NCBI GenBank assembly: GCA_947258805.1
Contig: CAMYJV010000039.1
Coordinates: forward strand, 1-23,417
DNA: 23,417 nt
Direction of reading: 5' to 3'
Origin: an uncultured Gammaproteobacteria bacterium
Lineage (GTDB): Bacteria > Pseudomonadota > Gammaproteobacteria > GCA-2729495
Shown: piece by piece, positions 8,300-15,036 of the stretch
Position numbering within the stretch: the stretch's first letter is position 1
Layout of the letters: each line of letters begins with the position of its first letter
The notes under the pieces: model-generated
Seen by the model: the letters and a program-made list of their open reading frames with translations, nothing else
Databases searched by the model: none
Told to the model about the DNA's origin: nothing
Translations under genes and position numbers: made by a program

Positions 8300-9517
8300 A
8301 TGCGATCTTGCTTCGACACATTTGCCACAACGCTGCTGGTTCTGTTCACGTTGTTCCTGGTTGCGAGTTGTGGTTCACCCGAGCAGTCCGCTGAAAATGC
8401 CGCCACTGCAGAAGACGCGATGGCACCGGCATCCGAGGTTGCGACGGAAGGCGATGCCGACATGGTTTCCCAGGCGAGCCCATGGCCGGCAGAAGAAGGC
8501 GAAGCCTACCCGGCAGATGCCGAACTACCGGTGCGCCAGATTCCAAACATCCCGGAGGCTGCAGAGGCCTACTACGCGCCCGACAACTACCATGTCATCG
8601 CGCAGACCCAGGACCCCGATGCGCTGGCTTCTGAGGCCCGCGCGTCGGGCGGTGCGCTGACCTGGATCTTCACCGACGACGGTGAGAAGAAGTGGCGCAT
8701 CGGCGACCGTGGCCAGGACGCGTGCTCGTATTTCTTTCCCGACATGAAACGGGTCGTCTTTACATCGACTCGCGACAACATGGACATGCCCATCGGCAAC
8801 TGGTCCGACGAGCGCGAGTACCCCCAGGGCGCGGAGCTGTACATCGCCGACCTGGATGGGGCGAACGTGCAGCGCCTGACCGACAACGAATGGTATGAGG
8901 CGGAAGTGTCCATCGCACCGAACGGTGAGTGGATCGTGTTCGGCCGGCAGATCGACGGCAAGATGGACCTGTGGCGCATGCGCTCCGACGGCACGGAGGA
9001 AGAGCAGATCACCTTTACGGACGACTGGCAGGAAGGTGCGCCGTTCTACCTGCCGGACAACGAAACCATCCTGACCCGCGCGTGGAAGCGCAGCCAGTAC
9101 GGCCAGGTTCGTCCGACCCCAATGACGGTGTTCACGGTGAAACACGACGGCACCGAGCGCACCCAGCGCACCTTCGATGACACCATGAACTGGGCGCCGT
9201 ATCCGGCGCCGGACGGCCGCCACTATGTGTTCGTGCGCATTGTCGAAGACAACAACTGGGAAATCTTCCTCGGTGACCTGGAAGGCGGTGAGCCGAAGCG
9301 GTTGACCTATAACAAGAGCTTCGATGGCTTCCCGTCCCTGTCGCCCGATGGCACCAAGATGCTGTTTACGCGCAGCCATGGTGGCTTCATGTCGAATCTC
9401 TTCACTTACGTGATGGACGTTTCCTCCCTGGGTATAGGCCCGGACGAATGGACGGGTGAGGTGCCGGCGATCACGCCTCCGGAGGGCGCCTCCGGGGAGC
9501 CAGTCGCCTCACGGTAA
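8300..9517 (+). CDS. TolB/PD40 beta-propeller lipoprotein
   Basis: A 405-aa lipoprotein: hydrophobic signal, lipobox LVASC with Cys24, and Gly at the next position, consistent with outer-membrane sorting. A Glu/Ala-rich linker (about 30-80) leads to a beta-propeller of PD40/WD40-like repeats as in the TolB C-terminal domain. Repeat signatures include GAELYIADLDGANVQRLT, MDLWRMRSDGTEEEQIT and SLSPDGTKMLFTR. Unlike TolB, there is no N-terminal TolB domain and no tol-pal gene nearby. The closest match in the window is the next gene, a tandem paralogue. The stop and next start overlap as TAATG, so translation is probably coupled. It heads a four-gene operon with a Rieske oxygenase and a solute-binding protein. 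Its role is unknown; propellers of this kind usually bind proteins, glycans or peptides. Confidence 0.88.
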   Translation: MRSCFDTFATTLLVLFTLFLVASCGSPEQSAENAATAEDAMAPASEVATEGDADMVSQASPWPAEEGEAYPADAELPVRQIPNIPEAAEAYYAPDNYHVIAQTQDPDALASEARASGGALTWIFTDDGEKKWRIGDRGQDACSYFFPDMKRVVFTSTRDNMDMPIGNWSDEREYPQGAELYIADLDGANVQRLTDNEWYEAEVSIAPNGEWIVFGRQIDGKMDLWRMRSDGTEEEQITFTDDWQEGAPFYLPDNETILTRAWKRSQYGQVRPTPMTVFTVKHDGTERTQRTFDDTMNWAPYPAPDGRHYVFVRIVEDNNWEIFLGDLEGGEPKRLTYNKSFDGFPSLSPDGTKMLFTRSHGGFMSNLFTYVMDVSSLGIGPDEWTGEVPAITPPEGASGEPVASR

Positions 9518-10569
9518 TGGGGATTTGCCGTTTATGCCTGGCCGCCGGCCTGCTGGCCGGCGTGGCCAGTGCATGGGCGGACGACCGGGAACTCCCGTCG
9601 CAAATGATCCCGGGTATCCCGGATGCTGCCGAGGCTTACTGGGCACCGGACAGCTATCACCTGATTGCCCAGACCCGGGACCCCGATGCCGTGCCCACCG
9701 CGCGCGGCGGCCAAGGCGCGCTGACCTGGATCTTCACCGCGGACGGCGAGAAAGCCTGGCGGGTCAACGACCGCGGGCAGGACGGGTGCTCGTATTTCTT
9801 CCCAGATCAGCAGCGGGTGGTCTGGACCTCGACCCGCGACAACATGGACATGCCCATCGGCAACTGGTCGGATTCCAATAATTATCCGCAGGGCGCGGAA
9901 CTCTATTCGTCAGACCTCGATGGCGGCAACGTCAAGCGGCTGACGAATAACCAGTACTACGAGGCAGAGATTTCCGTTTCGCCTGATGGCAACTGGCTGG
10001 CCTTTGGTCGCCAGATCGATGGCAACATGGACATCTGGGTCATGCGTGCCGATGGCACGGATGAGTACCGGGTGACGCGCACGGAAGACTGGCAGGAAGG
10101 CGCACCGTTTTTCATGCAGGACAACGAGCACATTATCTTCCGGGCCTGGCGCAAGTCCGAGTACGGAAAAATTAACCCGACGCCGATGACGATCTTCACA
10201 ATCAGGAAGGACGGTTCGAACTGGCGGCGCCACACCTTTGATCGTGGCATGAACTGGCACCCGCACCCGGCGCCGGATGGGCGTCACTACGTCTATGTCC
10301 GCGCCGAGACCCCGGACAACTGGGAAATCTACCTGGGCGATCTCGCGGGTGGGCCGCCGCGCCGGCTCACGTTCAGCGACAAGCTGGACATCCTGGCGAT
10401 GATTTCTCCGGACGGTGAGAAGATGAACTGGGGGCGGGCCACCGGCGAGGGCTTCAGCGGTATTCGTACCTTCGTGATGGATGTGTCGTCCCTGGACGCC
10501 GGCCCCGACAACTTTAGGCCGTTCGACCCGGGCTGGGGCGAGGCGATGCAGGCTGATTCGGCGGAATAG
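9517..10569 (+). CDS. Periplasmic TolB/PD40 beta-propeller, paralogue of preceding gene
   Basis: A 350-aa exported propeller with a Sec signal peptide (MGICRLCLAAGLLAGVASAWA, likely cut after residue 21) and no lipobox, so it should be soluble where its neighbour is lipid-anchored. From about residue 28 it aligns almost without gaps to the preceding protein, and well over half the residues look identical by eye. Shared blocks include STRDNMDMPIGNWSD and NPTPMTIFT/RPTPMTVFT. At DNA level a 35-base stretch is identical (8771-8805 and 9835-9869), indicating recent duplication or gene conversion. Its ATG overlaps the upstream stop (TAATG), and the Rieske gene begins nine bases after its own stop. 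Function is unknown; the pair may form a complex or bind two related ligands. Confidence 0.87.
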   Translation: MGICRLCLAAGLLAGVASAWADDRELPSQMIPGIPDAAEAYWAPDSYHLIAQTRDPDAVPTARGGQGALTWIFTADGEKAWRVNDRGQDGCSYFFPDQQRVVWTSTRDNMDMPIGNWSDSNNYPQGAELYSSDLDGGNVKRLTNNQYYEAEISVSPDGNWLAFGRQIDGNMDIWVMRADGTDEYRVTRTEDWQEGAPFFMQDNEHIIFRAWRKSEYGKINPTPMTIFTIRKDGSNWRRHTFDRGMNWHPHPAPDGRHYVYVRAETPDNWEIYLGDLAGGPPRRLTFSDKLDILAMISPDGEKMNWGRATGEGFSGIRTFVMDVSSLDAGPDNFRPFDPGWGEAMQADSAE

Positions 10570-10578
10570 GCGGAGTTG

Positions 10579-11727
10579 ATGTTCATTAACTTCTGGTACC
10601 CGGCAGAATGGAGCGACAATCTGGCCGACGCGCCCGTCAGGGTGCGGATGCTCGGCCAGGATTTCGCGCTGTTCCGGGACTCGAGCGGGACGGCCCGATG
10701 CGTCAGCAACACCTGCGTTCATCGCGGCGGTTCCCTGGCCAGCGGCAAGCTCGCTGGAGATTGCGTGCAGTGCCCCTATCACGGCTGGGAGTTTGACGGC
10801 GACGGCGTTTGCCGCCGAATCCCGTCCCTGGGGCCCGCTGCCAGAGTGCCGGCCCGGGCGCGCGTTGACGCTTATCCGACGCAGGAGCGCTACGGCATCG
10901 TGTTCGCATTCCTGGGTGACCTGCCGGAAGAAAGCCGGCCACCGCTGATGGAGATTCCGGAGTACGGGCAGCCGGGCTGGCACGCGACTTCGCAGGAACG
11001 CCGGGCGGGTGATGATTATCGGCGGCAGGTGGAGAACGCGCTGGATCCGGCGCACAACGAGTTCGTCCATCCGACGCACGGCTTCTCTGGTGAGCGGGAC
11101 GACTACCGGGTGCCGGACTTGCGCATCGAAGACAGTGAATGGAGCAGTGGTTTCATTACGCAGTACTTCGCACCGCCGCTGAAGGACGAAAAAATGAAGG
11201 CGGCGTCGGGCCGTTCGAAAGAAGCCGTTATCGAGGCCGGATCCTCGCACCACGGTCCGAGCGCTATCTGCACGAAGATCCATCCGACTGCCGAGGTCTT
11301 TATCCACCAGCATGTCTTCAAGGTGCCGGTGGACGAGCAGGAGACACGGACTTTCCTGGTGCAGACTCGCAATTTCCTGCTGGAACCGGAAAACGACGCA
11401 CGGTTTCTTGAGCGTAACGACGTAGTGGCCGGGCAGGATGCGGTGGTCCTGGCGGCCCTGCATCCACCTTTGACGCCGCCGACTAACCGCCACGAGTTTC
11501 TGCTGCCCGCCGACGGCGCCGTGGTCCGCTACAGAGAGAAACTAAACCACTGGGAGGCCCGCGGCTGGCGAATCGACACGAACACCATCGAGCGTACGCG
11601 CCGCCGCGCCGCCTTTGCGATTCCGAGCCCCGGTCGCCGGGCCCGACCGTCGGGCTGGGTGCTGGATATGGTGCCGCTACTGCCGGCGCGTGCCGCCGCT
11701 GGTGCGGCGGCCACCGGTACCGACTGA
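10579..11727 (+). CDS. Rieske non-heme iron oxygenase, alpha subunit
   Basis: A 382-aa aromatic-ring-hydroxylating-type oxygenase with complete metal sites. The Rieske [2Fe-2S] ligands are Cys46 and His48 (CVH) plus Cys65 and His68 (CPYH). The mononuclear iron site shows Asp156, His159 and His164 in D-x2-H-x4-H form, with Asp288 (GQDAVVL) the probable third ligand. There is no signal peptide, so it is cytoplasmic. Proteins of this class hydroxylate or demethylate aromatic or polycyclic substrates with electrons from a separate reductase, and none is encoded here. Start: ATG at 10579 with GGCGGAG upstream; a TTG three bases earlier is in frame but less likely. It sits between the PD40 pair and a peptide-binding protein with 5-9-base gaps, so it is surely in the same operon. 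The substrate cannot be inferred. Confidence 0.93.
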   Translation: MFINFWYPAEWSDNLADAPVRVRMLGQDFALFRDSSGTARCVSNTCVHRGGSLASGKLAGDCVQCPYHGWEFDGDGVCRRIPSLGPAARVPARARVDAYPTQERYGIVFAFLGDLPEESRPPLMEIPEYGQPGWHATSQERRAGDDYRRQVENALDPAHNEFVHPTHGFSGERDDYRVPDLRIEDSEWSSGFITQYFAPPLKDEKMKAASGRSKEAVIEAGSSHHGPSAICTKIHPTAEVFIHQHVFKVPVDEQETRTFLVQTRNFLLEPENDARFLERNDVVAGQDAVVLAALHPPLTPPTNRHEFLLPADGAVVRYREKLNHWEARGWRIDTNTIERTRRRAAFAIPSPGRRARPSGWVLDMVPLLPARAAAGAAATGTD

Positions 11728-11732
11728 GATCT

Positions 11733-13304
11733 ATGCGCTCATTCCGGCGACCTGTCATTCCGGCGCTGCTCTGCGTCTGGGCCGCGATGGCAGCCGCCGA
11801 GCCGATGGTGCTGAATCGCGGAACCACTGCCGAGCCGCCAACCCTTGACCCGACCCTGGGCGGGGGCACTCTGGCCGCGCCGATCATCGCCGACCTGTTC
11901 AGCGGGTTGCTGGACCGCGGCCCGGACGGGGCCCTGATCTCGGGGTCGGCCGAGAGCTGGACTATTAGCGAGGACGGCAGAACTTATACGTTCCGACTGC
12001 GCCCGGGCTTGCAGTGGTCCGACGGGCGCGAACTCACCGCGGACGACTTCGTGTACTCCTACCGCCGACTCATGGACCCGGCGACCGCTTCCCGGCTGGT
12101 TGGCGTGTTCTACCCGATTCGCAATGCGCGGGCAGTGCTGGCACGAGACGAGCCGCTGGAGGCCCTTGGCGTCAGCGCGCCCGACCCGCGCACGGTCGTA
12201 TTCGAGCTAAATGAGCGCACGCCGTATTTCCTGGAACTGGTGGGCAACCTTCGCGTCGCGCCTGTACCGCGGCACGTGATCGAGGCAGAGGGTCGGGGCT
12301 GGACACGGCCCGGCAAGATGGTCACGAACGGTCCGTACGTTCTCACCGAGCGTGTCCCGCAAAGCTACCTGCGCCTCTATAAAAACCCCCGGTATTTCGA
12401 CGCGGCGGCGGTCCGGCTGGACCGGGTGTTCTGGCACCCGACCCAGAATCTCGCGACGTCTTTCTCGCGCTTCCGTGCCGGCGAACTGGACATCGTGCTG
12501 AACTTTCCACCGGCGGAAATCGACTGGATCAGGGAGAACATGCCTGACGCCCTGCACATCACGTCGAACCTGGGGGTTTATTTCCTGGTGTTGAATACAC
12601 GCGAGCCACCGTTCGACGATGTGCGGGTGCGACGCGCGCTGTCCCTGGCCATAGACCGGGACGCGATCACGGATCGCTTGCTGCGCACCGGAGTACGCCC
12701 GGCCTACGGTTTCGTTACGCCGGCGATCAGCGATTACGACGGCGTGCAGATTCCCGAGCGTGAACTGCCTTTTGCAGAACGGCAGGCCAAGGCGCGCGAA
12801 CTGCTGGCCGCCGCGGGCTACGGTGCCGGCAAGATGCTGCAGGTGGCCCTGGCCTATGACACGAACGAGGAGAACCGCAAGATCATGGTGGCCATTGCCG
12901 CCATGTGGCAGGCCGTGGGCGTGCGGAGCTCGATCACGGACGTTGAATTCCGGATGCTGAACCGCATGGTGCGCACGCGCGATTTCGGGGTCGCGCGCTG
13001 GTTCTACGTGGCGGCCTTCGATGATCCCTACGCGATGTTGCAGTTATTCCTCAGCGATAACCCGAATAACTGGCCCGGTTGGAAGGACCCGGACTTTGAC
13101 CGGTTGTTGGCGGCGTCCAACATGGAGACGGACCCGGCCGAGCGGCTGGCGCTGTTGGCAGAGGCTGAGCGTCGTTTAATGGCTGCCCACCCGGTGGTGC
13201 CGATTTCCTACTACGTGGGCAGACGCCTGGTCGGGCCCCGGGTCAACGGCTGGATCGACAGCCCCCGCGGCCCGCCTCTCAGCCGCTATCTCTGGCTGCA
13301 GTAA
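11733..13304 (+). CDS. Oligopeptide-type ABC transporter solute-binding protein
   Basis: A 523-aa periplasmic binding protein of family 5 (OppA/MppA-like). The signal peptide is about residues 1-22 (cut near AAA-EP). The family signature follows in order: RGTTAEPPTLDP, then AESWTISEDGRTYTFRLR, then LQWSDGRELTADDFVYSYRR. It has the usual family length. No lipobox is visible, as in OppA of Gram-negatives. It starts five bases after the stop of the Rieske gene and is the last gene of the operon. No permease or ATPase gene follows, since the next gene is convergent after 27 bases, so it either shares a permease encoded elsewhere or acts as a sensor or chaperone. Its place beside two propellers and an oxygenase suggests uptake of the compound that system handles; that is inference. 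Confidence 0.92.
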   Translation: MRSFRRPVIPALLCVWAAMAAAEPMVLNRGTTAEPPTLDPTLGGGTLAAPIIADLFSGLLDRGPDGALISGSAESWTISEDGRTYTFRLRPGLQWSDGRELTADDFVYSYRRLMDPATASRLVGVFYPIRNARAVLARDEPLEALGVSAPDPRTVVFELNERTPYFLELVGNLRVAPVPRHVIEAEGRGWTRPGKMVTNGPYVLTERVPQSYLRLYKNPRYFDAAAVRLDRVFWHPTQNLATSFSRFRAGELDIVLNFPPAEIDWIRENMPDALHITSNLGVYFLVLNTREPPFDDVRVRRALSLAIDRDAITDRLLRTGVRPAYGFVTPAISDYDGVQIPERELPFAERQAKARELLAAAGYGAGKMLQVALAYDTNEENRKIMVAIAAMWQAVGVRSSITDVEFRMLNRMVRTRDFGVARWFYVAAFDDPYAMLQLFLSDNPNNWPGWKDPDFDRLLAASNMETDPAERLALLAEAERRLMAAHPVVPISYYVGRRLVGPRVNGWIDSPRGPPLSRYLWLQ

Positions 13305-13331
13305 GCAGAATGTCTCCGGGTAACCGCCAGC

Positions 13332-13898
13332 CTAGTTGCCGGCTTCGAATTTCCAGAACAAGTTCAGCTCCACCGTTGCCAGGTCGTAGTCGTCTACGTC
13401 GTACCAGACCAGGTTCGGCTGGATCACGATACGGCCGATTTGTGTAGCAACACCGCCGCTGACATAAATGCCCTGGCTGTCATTGTCCGAAATGCCGTTG
13501 TTGGCATCGAACTTGAAGTCGTAATAGCCGAGACCGATCACCGGCGCGATGCGCTGTGTAATGGGATAGCCGGCTGTGAGGCCCGCACTCCAGCCGTCGA
13601 CTTTCACGTCTGCGTCTCCGGCGCCCGGATTAATCTGGTCGGAGAACTCACCCAGGTAACGATAGCGGGCGTTAACGCCGAAGTAATTCAGGAACTGGTA
13701 GCCGATCCCGACGTTGAAGCCGAAGTCATCGTCGTCCAGCGTGATGTCGTCGGCATCGATCGTGGACCAGCTGCCGCCACCGCCGACCCACCAGCCGTTC
13801 TTAAAGATTCGTGTGTCCAGTGGATCAGTCGAATCCTGGGCCGTGGCGGGCTGCATGCAAAGCAGCCAGGCAAAGATGGAAATCAGGATCAGGCGCAT
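13332..13898 (-). CDS. Small outer-membrane beta-barrel protein
   Basis: A 188-aa outer-membrane protein of the OmpX/OmpA-barrel type (about eight strands). It has a signal peptide (MRLILISIFAWLLCMQPATA, cut before QDS). The alternating pattern of aromatic and small residues expected of strands is visible: GWWVGGGGSWS, FGFNVGIGYQFL, FGVNARYRYLG, WSAGLTAGYPI, APVIGLGYYDF, QGIYVSGGVATQIG, IVIQPNLVWYDV, ATVELNLFWKFEAGN. The chain ends soon after the last strand, at WKFEAGN rather than a terminal Phe. ATG at 13898 is chosen over a frame start at 13943 because the signal peptide starts there and GGGAG lies eight bases upstream. It is divergent from the YciI gene and convergent with the solute-binding protein. 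No specific ligand or role can be named. Confidence 0.85.
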   Translation of the reverse strand: MRLILISIFAWLLCMQPATAQDSTDPLDTRIFKNGWWVGGGGSWSTIDADDITLDDDDFGFNVGIGYQFLNYFGVNARYRYLGEFSDQINPGAGDADVKVDGWSAGLTAGYPITQRIAPVIGLGYYDFKFDANNGISDNDSQGIYVSGGVATQIGRIVIQPNLVWYDVDDYDLATVELNLFWKFEAGN

Positions 13899-13906
13899 TG
13901 TCGATT

Positions 13907-13911
13907 CTCCC
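13907..13911 (-). promoter_or_regulatory. Ribosome binding site deciding the start at 13898
   Basis: GGGAG on the minus strand lies eight bases before the ATG at 13898, supporting it over the upstream in-frame ATG at 13943. Confidence 0.6.
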
Positions 13912-14039
13912 ACGGACGTTGAAAGGGCGTCCACCCCGCGCAAAACCGTGGAAAAGCTACCACACTCGCCAGCTCGTTAACAGCGATCGCGGCCTTCACC
14001 CCGAGCGCGGCAGGGGGCAAGATGCGCCAAGCTGATCGT

Positions 14040-14043
14040 GGAG
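14040..14043 (+). promoter_or_regulatory. Ribosome binding site deciding the start at 14050
   Basis: GGAG ends six bases before the ATG at 14050. It overlaps the alternative GTG at 14038, which has no site of its own. Confidence 0.55.
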
Positions 14044-14049
14044 CCTGCC

Positions 14050-14358
14050 ATGCCATACGTTGCCATTTGTGAAGACGACCCCAAGGTGGACAGTGCCGCG
14101 CTGCGAAGCCGGGAGAAAGATGCCCACTTTGCCTATATCGAGGGCATCCTGGAGCGACTGCTGGTGGCGGGACCGCTTGCGAAGGCGGCAGACGGGGAAC
14201 ACACAGGCAGCCTGTTCGTTTACGCGGCCGACACGGAAGCCGACGCAAGGGGGCTGCTGGAGAATGACCCCTACTATCAGGCCGGGATTTACGGGCGCGT
14301 CAGGATGTCGCTGTTTGTGCCGGCCGCTGGTGAATGGATTGGCGGCACGATCTGGTAG
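14050..14358 (+). CDS. YciI-like protein
   Basis: A 102-aa cytoplasmic protein of the YCII-related (YciI) dimeric alpha-beta ferredoxin-like fold. The typical pattern is present: an Arg and a His in an early helix (SREKDAHFAYIEGILERL), then LLVAGPL, GSLFVYAADTEADARGLLENDPY, and a last strand ending in RMSLF. The DPYYQAGIYG segment corresponds to the conserved DPF/AGL motif. Family members are small enzymes or binding proteins with a His-Asp pair; no substrate is known here. A GTG at 14038 is an alternative start, but ATG at 14050 has the better Shine-Dalgarno. It stands alone on the plus strand: divergent from the barrel gene, convergent with the MepK-like gene nine bases away. Confidence 0.87.
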   Translation: MPYVAICEDDPKVDSAALRSREKDAHFAYIEGILERLLVAGPLAKAADGEHTGSLFVYAADTEADARGLLENDPYYQAGIYGRVRMSLFVPAAGEWIGGTIW

Positions 14359-14367
14359 CAGGCAGGC

Positions 14368-14904
14368 CTACCAGAAGCGGACGCGGCCCGTGTCCAAGTG
14401 GATGAAATCAGACTTGGCGTAATAACCGACGCCGCCGGCCTTCAGCCCCAGGGCAGCCTTGCGCAGCTGCGCCGTATCGACACCCCGAAGCCGCACGTCC
14501 ATGGCCATGCCGCGCATGTGGTAGCTGCGCTTTGCCACGCCACCGCTGCTCGTGCGCAGCATCTCGTTGGTGGCCGGTGACCGGTAGCCCGAAATAATCT
14601 CATAGACGCCACCGCCCGTCTGTGCCTGCAATTCATGCAACACATCGAGCAGTCCGGTGTCGATGGGATAGACTTCCCCGCTGCGAAAATCACGGAGCAG
14701 CCGGTTGATCTCGTCGAGGGCATCGGGAAGGTATACGCCACCCTCGCTGTAGACCACGTCCAGTTTTTCGCTAGTATGCGTGTGGGAAAACCGCAAGCGG
14801 CGGGCTTGATCTGCGGCAGCCGCGGCCCAGCCGGGCACTGCCACGGCCGGCAGCAGGCAGGTTGCGGATCTCAACAGGTCACGACGGGTCGATCGGGTCT
14901 TCAC
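14368..14904 (-). CDS. mepK: Tat-exported murein endopeptidase, YcbK/MepK type
   Basis: A 178-aa member of the DUF882/M15A family, same size range as E. coli YcbK (MepK), which cleaves peptide crosslinks in peptidoglycan. The N-terminus carries a twin-arginine motif (STRRDLLR at 5-12) before a hydrophobic stretch, as in E. coli YcbK. Probable zinc ligands are His129 and Asp136 (SYHMRGMAMDVRL) and His169 (DFIHLDTG). The SGYRSPATNEMLR block, typical of D,D-carboxypeptidase-like folds, precedes them. Start: GTG at 14904 with GAGG seven bases upstream. It is divergent from an LdtD-like L,D-transpeptidase across 132 bases. E. coli has ycbB and ycbK side by side, so the pairing is conserved but with a different orientation here. 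Confidence 0.92.
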   Translation of the reverse strand: MKTRSTRRDLLRSATCLLPAVAVPGWAAAAADQARRLRFSHTHTSEKLDVVYSEGGVYLPDALDEINRLLRDFRSGEVYPIDTGLLDVLHELQAQTGGGVYEIISGYRSPATNEMLRTSSGGVAKRSYHMRGMAMDVRLRGVDTAQLRKAALGLKAGGVGYYAKSDFIHLDTGRVRFW

Positions 14905-14911
14905 GCAGGCG

Positions 14912-14915
14912 CCTC
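14912..14915 (-). promoter_or_regulatory. Ribosome binding site for GTG start at 14904
   Basis: GAGG on the minus strand lies seven bases before the GTG at 14904, supporting this non-ATG start. Confidence 0.55.
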
Positions 14916-15036
14916 GGCATTCGGATCGAGCAGGCCCAGATTTTTACAGACTTGGCAGCAGCCGCACAATGCCGCCGGCCTGATTTTTCGGTCTTTCGGT
15001 GTCATCAGCAGCCATTATTGTGAGATGCGTAGAATT

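Noticed and set aside
9910..11493. 527-codon open frame on the minus strand across the second PD40 gene and the Rieske gene
   Set aside because: It lies antisense to two genes with clear families and motifs. High GC makes long antisense frames common, and its product is Arg/His/Val-rich with no recognisable domain.
14635..15036. Upstream extension of the L,D-transpeptidase frame
   Set aside because: It overlaps the divergent MepK-like gene and would bury the signal peptide 134 residues inside the protein.
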